A stretch of DNA of 27,213 nucleotides from positions 1 to 27,213 of the forward strand of contig JAAVTG010000514.1 of assembly GCA_011947345.1 (NCBI GenBank), in the 5' to 3' direction. Below, one piece after another: positions 1-8,926 of the stretch (the stretch's first letter is position 1; every line of letters starts with the position of its first letter). Source of the DNA: Phytophthora quininea (Eukaryota > Oomycota > Peronosporomycetes > Peronosporales > Peronosporaceae). The translations under genes and the position numbers were made by a program. The notes under the pieces are model-generated. The model ran no database searches and had not been told where the DNA came from. It saw only the letters and a list, made by a program, of their open reading frames with translations.

Positions 1-534
1 GCCACAAGAGCAGAAATACCTCACGATAAAAATCCAGCAGGACAACGCGCGCCTCATGTCCTGGAGAACGATCCCGAGGTAGCGGCGGCGGGGTGCTCTG
101 ACCGCTTGACGATCACGCTTATAAACCAGCCCGCTCAAAGCCCTGATCTGAACTGCCTTGATTTGGGCTTCTTTGCCAGCATTCAGTCTCTGCAGTCCAA
201 GACGATACCACGAACACCAGATGAGCTTATCAAGGAGGTGGTGCTTTCGTTCAAAGAATCGACGGCTGTCTCGCTAAACAAGACCTTCCTTACTCTGCAG
301 CACGTATTGGAGCAGATACTGAAGCACGAAGGCCGCAACAACTATCGTCTTGGACATTTGCACAAGGATAAACTGATACGCGCTGGTGATCTGCCGGTTT
401 CACTGTCTTGCGACGGATTAACGCTTGCCAAAGCACAGGAGGCAGCTGCGGCGCTCTCCCTTTTGCATGGACAACTCCTACTGACTTACCCGGGACTACA
501 ACAGTTGAAGCAACAGCTCGTGAGACGTCAATGA
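1..534 (+). pseudogene. Mariner-like (plant-type DD39D) transposase, C-terminal part
   Basis: This is the C-terminal half of a Tc1/mariner-superfamily DNA transposase, cut by the window start. The second catalytic Asp lies in KIQQDNAR (codons from position 29, frame 2). The third is in NQPAQSPDLNCLDLGFF, the signature of plant-type mariner-like elements. 39 residues separate the two Asp residues, matching the DD39D class. The reading frame changes near 49-53, where the expected CCC is CC, so as written the gene is broken. After the catalytic core the frame runs open to a TGA at 532-534, with a helical tail rich in Leu and Gln. No terminal inverted repeat was recognised downstream. Family assignment is firm from the motif; whether it is active or a relic cannot be judged because the 5' part is missing. 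Confidence 0.8.
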
Positions 535-1289
535 CGTCCGAGTTTGATACGTTTTACTACTAGTACTTCTAACGTGGCGGAGCATGTACGCCCACGAATG
601 TTTAGATTTGTGTGCAGCTCACACGCAAATGCTAGCACCTCTGCAAAGCTTATAACTCCCCAAAAAACGAGGCGGAGCGCTGCGCAATTTTTCTTAAAAT
701 CCTCATCATTTTCCGCACAGAGGTAGTAGTTGGTACAACATAACAAATGAACATTGCTAACTATTGTATTTGACTTACAAACAGCAAACAGTTCGCAAGG
801 CAAAATCGTAACCTTCGCGAAAAGCTAAATGAATCTGAAACTAATATTGTCATGTCTAAAACCAACATAACGATCTTCCGCGGCCACATAGGACCTATCG
901 TTCACAAGGAGACATCAAATTATGTTATTATTAACATTGTTTTAGCTAGGTAAAATAAATTATTATATGTTCTACTAATTCTTTTGTGGTCCATAGAAAT
1001 GCATTAGAACCACGTCGATTTTAAATAAAAGTCCAACCAGCCAATAGGAAGGTGTGAAATTGAATTTAGACGCCCGAAGAGCGCCGGTTTTCACGGTGAC
1101 ACTACCGTATTTACTTACTACCTTACTTTCAAGATGAGCATCCGCGCTATCTGCTTGGTATATAAACCACAAACTAAGCAATAATACATAGAGCCATATC
1201 GAAAGAAACAATAATCCGTGGTACCGCAATAACAGTAAATTTTGCAAGAAGGGCATGAAAGCGGCCGGCCAGCAAGGGCTTCAACATCC
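535..1289. other. Intergenic stretch, nothing recognised
   Basis: The open frames here are short (91 and 93 codons at most), AT-rich and without recognisable motifs. The stretch may contain the 3' untranslated end and terminal repeat of the mariner-like element, but no repeat boundary could be placed. Confidence 0.4.
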
Positions 1290-1640
1290 ATGTTAACGCA
1301 TGCATGTCTGAGGAAGGTATTGTCTATTCAGAGAATCGCTTTGCGTAGAAAAGAAACGGCTGCATGCGACGTCTTCTGACCCACACCCGCCGCTCAAAAA
1401 TGTTGTCCTAGTGTGACAACGCTCCATGCCACAGAATGTATTCGACGAGGAAGATGTGACACTCCTGCGATTCGGCTTGTACTCGCCCAAGCTCAACCCG
1501 ATTGAGAAGTACTTCTTCTGCTGCGTCATTATTCTCTTGCATAGGAATTGCGTTGACACGTGAATGCTGGGCAAACCGACAGGACCGTGGCTTCGAGGTG
1601 GTTTAGCTCGTCGAGGCAAAGTTCTCAAGTGAGCCACCTC
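1290..1640 (+). pseudogene. IS630/Tc1-like transposase fragment
   Basis: This is a short remnant of an IS630/Tc1-type DDE transposase. CDNAPCH (GAC at 1415) is the second catalytic Asp block. In another frame from 1438, VFDEEDVTLLRFGLYSPKLN followed by PIEKY is the typical block carrying the last catalytic acid. A piece reading SEEGIVYSENRF lies upstream from 1304. The fragment has in-frame TAG stops (one at 1409-1411), at least one frame shift between 1430 and 1438, and a TGA at 1561. It therefore cannot encode a working enzyme. No inverted repeats were found. The identification rests on two ordered motifs. Confidence 0.6.
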
Positions 1641-1914
1641 GTTGCCACGTTCCGCAAGTTATATTAGCGCACAGTATAATATACAATCTACATGTACTTG
1701 CACATGCCAGGCAATCCTGGCCATTCACCATAGAGTTAGCTAGTGTAGGCACAACATCAGTCTTGGGATGGGTAGCCTCAACTCACACTTCTCGACATTG
1801 AAGGCGATGGTAAAGCGATTTCTCGCCACCATCAGCAAGCCATCCTACAAGTTTCTCATAAATTTCAATGGATTTATCTGTCCAGTTTGACTTGTTATTT
1901 ATATGGAATTTTGG

Positions 1915-2503
1915 TCATTTACTGATTTCATGGTCAATGCTTGAGGTGCTGTAAATGCCATTGTCCGTTTGCACATAAACTTTATGGTAGTAGGTTAACA
2001 CGACGTAATCTAGTGCACATCGCACCTTGAGTCCGTGAGTCTTCTGCGGGAACCCGTGGCGGTAAGCAAAGCGACGCAGCAGTCACATGTGCGACTTGTT
2101 CTTCTTGCCTTCCATGTAGTCTGCACGCCAGGGATTGTGCTCTTGCCTAATGTACTCCACCATGTTGGCAGTGAAGAGGGCGAAATCCTCGCGGACAGGA
2201 TACTTCATGTAGATAATGAGTTCGTCAGAAAAGACAATGAGCTGTCGGTGTCCTGGCGTGCGCGCATTAGCGTCTTCTTGATCCTCCGAACGAGATATTC
2301 TTGCTTGCCCAATCCGTAAGTGTTCCCCACGCAACACCCAGGTCTCACCCAGCAGCCCTGCAACTCATTTTGGATGCAGCAACAATAGCCTCACATTTCA
2401 CCTTGACAGAGTAATGATTATGACGGGCGATGCGCGTGTTGCGCCTTGACAGCGAGCTCGAAGCATCAGGTGCAACTTCAGAGCCATCGGGATCGTCATC
2501 CAT
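1915..2503 (-). pseudogene. Pogo-like transposase, N-terminal HTH region
   Basis: This is the N-terminal DNA-binding part of a pogo/Tigger-type transposase. From the ATG at 2503 the minus strand reads an acidic start and then HNHYSVKVKCEAIVAASKMS, a psq-type helix-turn-helix, ending in an in-frame TGA at 2345-2347. The same frame continues DLGVAWGTLTDWASKNISF. A second frame (about 2290-2083) carries EFxLFTANMVEYIRQEHNPW-like sequence typical of the CENP-B-type domain. After a TGA at 2083-2085 it continues LLRRFAYRHGFPQK. Two nonsense codons and at least one frame shift mark it as a relic. The DDE catalytic domain is not seen downstream. Confidence 0.65.
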
Positions 2504-3660
2504 CGGACGCTGTTTTAGGAAGTGAGAGGCTACGAATTATTTGTCACCAACCTCATAAGTATTGGCTAATAAATGCAGCGTATAGGCAAAATGACGGGAT
2601 AATATAAAATGGGTGGCTGTTCATTGTGTCGGGGTGTTACATTCTGTCCGTGTCTGTAATAGTGGAGTTCTTAACAATAAACCTCCGCCTACTCGCACAG
2701 GGAAAAGCTTAAGAACGCATCTTAATATTTTTGTTCCTTTTCGTCGTGTATTTTTCATTGCTTCTCTGAAAATGATTTCAATCTAAGACATGGGTCATGA
2801 AATGACGTGTTTTTGCTCTGCAGCTTTGCGTGGCGTTTAAAAATGTGCCCCGCCTCGTTGAGGCGTCTGAACGAATGCATAACGACTTCCTAATCGACCG
2901 TTTGCGAAGCGAAGCGAGATAATCTAGGACTCCTTCGCCCACGGATTGATTAGACGACAATCCTACGCGTTGGTCTCGTTTCTAGGATAGACTCCTACGA
3001 CTGTGTCTAAACTGTCAAATCGATTTCGATGAGTATTCAGGATAGAAGTTATAGACGTCTCGATGCGTATCGGTAAGCCCATTTTTCCATGAACGGAGTC
3101 AGCATTGCGAATCACACAAGTGCTTATTATCGCCCATCACCTAGAACCCACTCTCACCGTTGTCCACGTATACAAGTTCTCCACTCAACTTGCACTGGTG
3201 GATTGCGCGGCTGTCATTGCAACTTCCAGTCTGCGCGACGTTTACATACGTAAATCGAGACGGGTAGTCTCAACAGGCCTGCGAATTAACCCCATAACAA
3301 TGGTAGTGTCAGTTGAAGTAGTGTTGACGTGTCCGGCACAGCCATCCGTGTATGCAGCCTATGCGACCAGAAACACTCGCTGATAGGTGCAAATGCAGCT
3401 GTACTTACCGGAGACCTCAGGAAGAACAGGCGGAACTCTGTGGTGCTGTTAATCGCTTCCACAGCCATATAAAAGACGCGACGCCTTGCATCGTGCATGT
3501 TTCCTCCAGCAAGACAAAGCGTCACCTCAGCCGAGCTCTAACCACTACCTTACGCCGAGGCTGCGGCAAGAGAAGCGACAGTAGAAGCCCCAAGGACTCA
3601 GCTTTAAATTTCGTGGCCATAGCCTCAACGCTGTGTGTGTTTTATCAATAATTAACGTAA
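2504..3660. other. Gene-poor stretch, no supported feature
   Basis: No motif, RNA or repeat boundary was recognised on either strand. Open frames up to about 99 codons (for example 3105-3383 plus and 3352-3651 plus) overlap each other and show no domain or secretion signal. They were not accepted as genes. Confidence 0.4.
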
Positions 3661-3807
3661 ATATATTCTAAAATTCGCTTTGACTTGGTAGACGTACGGA
3701 ATGTGGTTATATATATTTTTAATAGCCTTCATTTGGTCAATTCAGAGCAATGTAGAGTATAAAAGAGTGTGATATGAAGGATTAGCCGTGCATGCATCCA
3801 TGCATGC

Positions 3808-4027
3808 GTGAGTGAGTGAGTGAGTGAGTGAGTGAGTGAGTGAGTGAGTGAATGAGTGAGTGAGTGAGTGAGTGAGTGAGTGAGTGAGTGAGTGAGTGAG
3901 TGGTGAGTGAATGAGTGAGTGAGTGAGTGAATGAGTGAGTGCGTGAGTGAGTGAATGAGTGAGTGCGTGAGTGCGTGAGTGAGTGAGTGAGTGAGTGAGT
4001 GAATGAGTGAGTGAGTGAGTGAGTGAG
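3808..4027. repeat. GAGT tetranucleotide microsatellite, about 220 bp
   Basis: A long run of the tetranucleotide GAGT (equivalent to GTGA) is interrupted by GAAT, GCGT and one GTG phase shift. It is preceded by a short palindromic CATGCATCCATGCATG segment at 3790. Because 4 and 3 are coprime, the repeat is open in several frames and gives an SLTH or LTHS tetrapeptide on the minus strand (3729-4139). That frame is a by-product of the repeat, not a gene. The interruptions suggest an old, partly stabilised tract. Confidence 0.95.
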
Positions 4028-4139
4028 CGAACGAATCTGGTGTAATATTAAAATCAGGCAACGCGCGCAATTGTATATACACGACGTAGTGATGAAAAAA
4101 TCTGCGCAATTTTATTACCGCCCACTTTTCATCTACCAT

Positions 4140-4519
4140 TCACTGCTGTCTGCCTAAAGCAGAAACCGCAGACACATTTTGGGTGTTTGACTTAGTGCGC
4201 ATTTCACAATCGTTAGGATTATAAATAAAATAAAAACATGTTCTGAGCTGAAATTTCATCAACTTCACGCCGCTAAATACCTTGGTGGCTTCCGTTCCGT
4301 GGTTACGCGCTGAAGTGTATTCTCCGGCTATCACAGAAAAACTCTCGAAGTCAGTTTTTGACACTGTGGCACGTTTTTATTCATTCCATTAAAAACTTTG
4401 CAGTGTGTTGCACAATTGCTTGTGTGGCCAATAAACTCCAGCTAGTCAGTCTTGAGTATCGCTTCTCACAAAAATATCTTCGAATGAACACAGATTTTCA
4501 ACCTAGATGACAAATGCTC
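4140..4519. other. Spacer, nothing recognised
   Basis: An AT-rich spacer between the microsatellite and the tRNA. The only open frame is 74 codons on the minus strand, without motifs. Confidence 0.4.
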
Positions 4520-4524
4520 AAAAA
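4520..4524 (-). terminator. RNA polymerase III terminator of tRNA-Leu
   Basis: Five T residues on the minus strand lie one base after the 3' end of the tRNA, the usual Pol III stop signal. Confidence 0.7.
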
Positions 4525-4525
4525 T

Positions 4526-4610
4526 GGTATCTGTGGGGTTTGAACCCACGCAGACTGGTATGTCTAGCGGATCTTAAGTCCGCCCCCTTAGACCACTCGG
4601 GCAAGATACC
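4526..4610 (-). tRNA. tRNA-Leu (anticodon UAA)
   Basis: The minus strand folds as a complete 85-nt class II tRNA. The acceptor arms are GGTATCT and AGATACC, fully paired. The D arm contains GAGTGGTCTAAGGGGG. The anticodon stem is GCGGA/TCCGC with loop CTTAAGA, giving anticodon TAA. A long variable arm (TAGACATACCAGTCTG region) is typical of leucine tRNAs, and the T arm is GTGGG/CCCAC with loop TTCAAAC. No CCA is encoded, as expected in a eukaryote, and no intron is present. The 3' flank has a T5 Pol III terminator. All stems pair without mismatch, so it is likely functional despite the transposon-rich surroundings. Confidence 0.97.
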
Positions 4611-5229
4611 GCATAGCATAAGTTGATCGAAAAACCTTTATTAGATATTTTACAGAAATAAATGCTGAGTGTGGATTCGGTTTAAGCGCAATCTCTTGAT
4701 ACATTGCTATTTGGTTCGTGGAAGTCGTCGAATGGGTCTACCCGTGCAAGCGCTAGCCCCGTAAATCCCTAAAAAAATTGGGTTTGGGTGGCTCAAGAGG
4801 AAGGACTTGTGATGGAGATAGGAAATCCTATTATAATACTCAAAAATTGCTTTTCCTGGCGCTTTGTGCTCTTGTTCCCGCCCACTAAAGCCTCAGTTCT
4901 TGCCCTTGCAGTCAGATCTGAAATGAAACGCGCCAACGTAATATCACGCGTTCACGGACCGTACCCGCTAGCGTATGACAAGATATTTGCTTACACACCT
5001 GCCTGGTCGAGATGCAAAAATGATAATTTGTCGGAATCTATACTGGCTTGGACGCCGGATCCATTTCTTTTGCTATCGCGCTGTCCAGTATATAAACTAC
5101 ATGTTTTGTGAAAAACATGATGCTATACGTATCCATGAACGATTTTTTCCACCCCAGTTGCAGTGGCATATAAAAACATGTGAATTGTGAACTCTTACCA
5201 ACTAATTGCGTGCGTATCCTTCATGTATA
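4611..5229. other. Spacer, nothing recognised
   Basis: Two overlapping plus-strand open frames (4788-5111, 107 codons; 4975-5190) have no recognisable domain, signal peptide or homologous neighbour. They were not accepted as genes. The stretch may include decayed 3' sequence of the adjacent tyrosine-recombinase retroelement. Confidence 0.4.
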
Positions 5230-5606
5230 GGCATCACCAGCTGGCGCCATTGCCTTTATCCTGTTCTATGACCTCTGGTTGATTACTGGGTCCGCGGATC
5301 GATGAATCCTGCGTGAGAGGATGGCGTGGCTGGAGGAGACACAAGGGTCGAAAAAACCAACTCAGATTTATGATGCCACTGAACCCCACATACTTTGCCG
5401 CATATCGTCGAATATATACTACCCTCCCAGCGCTTGTTCATACAGATTTGCCAGAGACAAATAACACATGCACTCAACTGACCAGCATTTCCCATGTCGT
5501 CCTCCGGGCTAAGCCATCCTGGGAACTTCATTATTTGGCATCATTTACACCATTGGTGCCAAGAACCTCGATAGGGCATACTAGAAGTGCTTGCGAGGGC
5601 ACCTGA
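5230..5606 (-). pseudogene. Tyrosine recombinase fragment of a DIRS/Ngaro-like retroelement
   Basis: The minus strand reads PYRGSWHQWCK, a stop, then MKFPGWLSPEDDMGNAGQLS, a Leu/Trp-rich stretch, and GSIYSTICGKVCGVQWHHKS. In another frame ILSRRIHRSADPVINQ follows. This is the order found in the core-binding (SAM-like) N-terminal domain of tyrosine recombinases carried by oomycete DIRS/Ngaro-type retroelements. The catalytic R-H-R-Y part is not seen, so the gene is truncated as well as interrupted. It directly follows the RNase H part of the same element, as in those elements. The family call is from pattern recognition and would need a profile search to confirm. Confidence 0.5.
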
Positions 5607-5639
5607 GCGCAGAAACACCCCATAGTTTCCGGAGATCTC

Positions 5640-6638
5640 TGCATTTGCGAGGGGTCATCACGTGAGGCTAGGAAGAAGCCAAATTAGTAAAACGAGAAGC
5701 ATGTTCTGACGACTGCCCGCATCCGCCATCACGCTCTCCATTCCTGGAATATGGGTTGTTGACAAGGCGTAAAACTCATGTTGCACCTCCAAAAGACTCA
5801 GTAGGCGCCTATAGGGTTTCGACTGGATCGGCGGTTGTTCCATGCTATTGCTGCCTGGTTATCGATCCAGAAGCAGACGTGGCCGAGATTGCTATTGCCT
5901 GAGCCCGACCAAATGCGCCCCCCTACCAAAGAAGTAGAGACAACGCTCCGTACGTTGATATCGTAATAGGACGCCTCTTGTTTGTTGAACCGTGTAATTT
6001 TTTCACGCTCGGCTTCAGTAAACGTAAATGTGATGATCCACAGGTTGTATCCTTATAAATTGTGCTAGAGGGATAGAGTTGAGTCGACTAATCGACGTGG
6101 TCATTTTAAACTAGCGCAATTCCTTGCGGGCCTTATCGGTCACTTGAACACGCCATACGACTCGGTATCCGAACCACGTCTGCCAACTTTTGAAAGAAAG
6201 GTGTTGCGGAGCGTACGCACATTACCACGTGTCTTAGACTCCCGGATAATTGATGATCTGTCTGCGGGTCGTACGTGACAGCAGATCTTCGTGTTAGAAA
6301 TGGTGACTCGGGTTGCAGGTCGAACTGCAAGTGCATTCGTGCTGCTGGCGAGCTGCAAGTTGCAGCAGATGGGAAGTTGGAAGGCGATCTGCGTTTTTAT
6401 GGCGGCTGCATCGCCACCTGCATTTGAGAGACTGGAGCTAGCGCAGGAGAGACCTAGGAGTCGTGGGCAGAAAGAGCTACGGAGGCTGAGCGCTGAAGGT
6501 TAAATCTCAATCACTTCTACTTTTACTTTCAAGCCCACAAGCGTCTCACACCGTTCCGATACCTTCGTTCACTTCCATCTTCCTAGTTGCCTTTGCAACT
6601 TTTGACTCTGGCATCGAAAGCGTACCATCCTGAAGTTC
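5640..6638 (-). pseudogene. Retroelement RT C-terminus and RNase H, DIRS/Ngaro-like
   Basis: Ordered minus-strand blocks, in changing frames, match the end of a reverse transcriptase and its RNase H. ELQDGTLSMPESKVAKATRK lies just inside 6638. LRHVVMCVRSATPFFQKL is the RT thumb/connection block. RVQVTDKARKELR leads into PVDHHIYVY, the RNase H entry. These are followed by NKQEASYYDINVR, VCFWIDNQAAIAWNNRRSSR, LLSLLEVQHEFYALS and finally THIPGMESVMADAGSR, the RNase H end. Stops (for example in LR*FK and YVY*) and frame shifts show decay. About 6300-6510 does not match, so a small insertion or diverged part is possible there. The upstream RT part continues at 7459, beyond a nested element. Confidence 0.65.
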
Positions 6639-6640
6639 TA

Positions 6641-7456
6641 ACGTGTAATACCGCGTTATATTTCAATATTATGCGGTAATGTGCTAAAGAGGGCGTTATA
6701 TTCGACTTTCGGTTATAAATATCAGTGGTGATGTTATCGCCGTCATCTCTGGCTTGTGGAGTGTCAGGAGCTGCATATACGACACAGCTCTCTCTACTAG
6801 CGCCTCGTCCGAGAGGGTCATCAAGTTAGTTCTCTTTCGCAGCGTGAGATTGTTCCATGCCAGGAAGTTGTGTACCCACTGGTCGGATGCAAAAAGCGAG
6901 TGGTGTCGTCTTCATGTCCCTCTTCGGTTCGACTGACCTGGAATAGTTCTAGTGCAGCAGAAGCTATCCAGGCCCGCGAGGCTTTCTCTTTGCGTATGTG
7001 GTTGTCGTACACCATGTCCACTAATTCGTCCTCGATTGTTCCAAGCAGAGGCTTTCACCCTTCCTCCCACGACACTCTCCAGGCTCCATACTCTGCAAGA
7101 GTCTGCTTTAAGTCCCGCCACCACTGCCGGTAGCAAGAAGCAGTAATCCGCCACCCACGTTGACGAAAATTGGCTTTCGCGCGTGAAGGCACGCCACCAC
7201 CTTCAGTTGAAATCCACTCAATTGTTTCCTTCTTGAGGCTGATCTCGATGCTTTTGCGTGCTGCTGGCATAAAAAAGGAGAGTGAGTGAAGCAGTCCAGC
7301 AGCACAGGTCCGCTCCTGGCCAGTCCTGCAAAATTGGCTGACGAGGAAATGATCGAAAAATCGCTGGAAATAGGGCTCTAATTTACGCCATTTCAGAGCG
7401 CGTTGTAACCAAATGGCTTTCTATTCGATGGGGGCGTTCTAATCGGTATTTTACGT
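6641..7456 (-). mobile_element. Nested 816-bp pogo-like element with TIRs and TA duplication
   Basis: The element starts ACGTGTAATACCG at 6641 and ends with the inverse of ACGTAAAATACCG at 7456, an 11 of 13 match. It is flanked by TA at 6639-6640 and 7457-7458, the target duplication of Tc1/mariner/pogo elements. The host retroelement sequence stops at the right flank (KALGLI, minus strand) and resumes at the left flank (ELQDGTLSMPESKVAKATRK). That fits insertion into the RT gene. A second, direct similarity (GGGCGTT-TA-TCG motif) occurs at 6691 and 7431. The element encodes only a DNA-binding half of a transposase and is probably an internally deleted copy. Confidence 0.6.
6696..7270 (-). 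pseudogene. Pogo-like transposase, DNA-binding half, inside the nested element
   Basis: The start MPAARKSIEISLKKETIEWI at 7270 leads into an HTH region (VPSRAKANFRQRGWRITASC). The CENP-B-type HTH follows: EDELVDMVYDNHIRKEKASR, AWIASAALELF, then in another frame ASDQWVHNFLAWNNLTLRKR. One in-frame TGA lies at 7055-7057, where a C-to-T change from CGA would explain it. A frame change lies at 6891-6895, where a T5 run should be T6. The reading ends at a TAA at 6696-6698, shortly before the terminal repeat, with no DDE domain. In this family the missing part would be the catalytic domain, so the copy could only have moved with help from another source. Confidence 0.65.
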
Positions 7457-7458
7457 TA

Positions 7459-7930
7459 TATCAAACCGAGAGCTTTACCGACGACGAATTACCCCGTAAA
7501 TTTATTCGTTGATAGAATCTGGGCCAAGTACACCACCCATTGCGCGTCGTAATGAGAGGATGGCCTCAACGAGTCGAGACCCCATCGCAGCGGTGTGCGA
7601 TTACCCCCATCCAGAGAGGTGAACCGACACCGCAGATGTGTTTAATAGCTCCACCAGCAATCCAGTATTGGCGAGGTGAGTCGCTCCATCCGAAAGGGCA
7701 CGCAAGATAATAATGAGCACACCAACCTCTGTAATAACTCCTGAAAAACGGCCTACATGGCCGGCATGAATAGTAACGGCTCTTGATTGCATGTGGCATA
7801 AAAAAACACTGTTGTTCAGCGCAGTTACATCGCAGCAGTGGTCAGTGTTACAAAGCTTTTGTGCATCAGGCGGTATGGCCATCGCCTGCCGTAGCAGGTC
7901 CCTAACTTCCTTGGAGCGCGAAAAACCGCA
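7459..7930 (-). pseudogene. Reverse transcriptase, N-terminal part of the DIRS/Ngaro-like retroelement
   Basis: The minus strand reads KEVRDLLRQAMAIPPDAQKL and then CDVTALNN, RT motif A in place of DVTAAF. GVITEVGVLII follows, then in the next frame LACPFGWSDSPRQYWIAGGA, equivalent to RT motif B. After another frame change, EAILSLRRAMGGVLGPDSIN and KALGLI continue up to the nested pogo element. The sequence then resumes at 6638. Several frame shifts and stops show it is dead. It joins the RNase H and recombinase fragments downstream into one element of roughly 1.9 kb once the 816-bp insertion is discounted. Confidence 0.6.
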
Positions 7931-7934
7931 TGTG

Positions 7935-8230
7935 TGTAGCCGCTTCCTTCGAGTAAGTGTGCTGTTGACCATGTCGGCAGCGGGCAAAAAGCAGCTGCCG
8001 CTGGTTATCTTTGGGGGGTACAAGCCGGAATTCGTGTGACTGTGCAGATCAATCAGTACCTGGGTGAACGTAACAGTCTGAAGTGAGAATTTGTGGAGGG
8101 ATATGGACTAACTACGCCAACGCCGAGCATCCTAGTGTCCTCGTGCTGTATGTCACTAACTTAAAGTGCCATGTGAGCACAGCATTGCGCTGTACTTGGA
8201 AGAGTAAAGAAACTGAGCTCTCTCCCTAGA
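7935..8230 (+). pseudogene. Pogo-like DDE transposase fragment
   Basis: The plus strand reads VSVLLTMSAAGKKQLPLVIF followed by GGYKPEF up to a TGA at 8037-8039. This resembles the start of a pogo/Tigger DDE domain. After stops, NAEHPSVLVLYVTNLKCHVS appears near 8120-8180, where active relatives have the catalytic Asp in VLVLDNLKCHVS. The Asp is lost here. Orientation is opposite to the adjacent RT fragment, so it is a separate insertion or rearranged piece. It covers only a small part of the catalytic domain. Confidence 0.55.
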
Positions 8231-8926
8231 ATATGAGATCCAGCTCATGGCTCAACACCACAGTGCTCCCTTACGAGAGAGACTGAAGATCAATGGCAAC
8301 TGCATTCAGTGAGCTTGGGTAAACGTTGGCTGGGAATAAAGTCATTTGATTGGCTGATCGCTGTGTTTGTTACTCTGATGTGATTGGGTAACAACATCGA
8401 TAATAAAATGTCAGATCATTGTGTCTGTTCGCTTCAGTATATTGAAGAGAAACCTCAGGTGTCATATCAATCCGTCCAAAACGTTAGTTAGCAATCAGTT
8501 TGTGAGTTAAGTATAGGTTATATGCGGGGTCAATACAAAATCGCAAACTCCATGAAAGGTTAAATGAATTTTCGACCACCTGTAATTTATACAATAGCGT
8601 CGAAGACAAACATTATGATCCTGGACTGCAACATGATTCTACGTTTACAAGAAAAACAGCCAAGAAGATGGAAAATTCTGTTGTTTTACCGAAAATAAAT
8701 ATTTACTTTAATAAAATAATTACAAACAGGAAGTCTTATACGTTAAAACCACGCCAAATGTCAAATAAAAGGTTAGCCAAAATTATCGAATTGCAGCGGC
8801 ACAATGACAACGTAAATGTTAAATTTGCCCACACCATTTTCACATAAGTGACAATATTTCAGATCAAAAAGAGGCAAAATTTAGCTTTACAAAATGTGCC
8901 AAAGTTTATTAACTACTTTTCTAGCG
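8231..8926. other. AT-rich spacer, nothing recognised
   Basis: No open frame of note, no RNA structure and no repeat boundary were seen. It is the 3' flank of family copy A and probably holds its polyadenylation region. Confidence 0.4.

Noticed and set aside
3729..4139. 136-codon minus-strand frame with SLTH repeats
   Set aside because: It is the translation of the GAGT microsatellite; any frame across a pure tetranucleotide repeat stays open.
4788..5190. Two plus-strand open frames near the tRNA
   Set aside because: They overlap in different frames, contain no recognisable motif and have no promoter signal.
7601..8023. Whole 140-codon minus frame as one RT segment
   Set aside because: Only the part below about 7930 matches RT; the upper part overlaps a better-supported plus-strand pogo DDE fragment.
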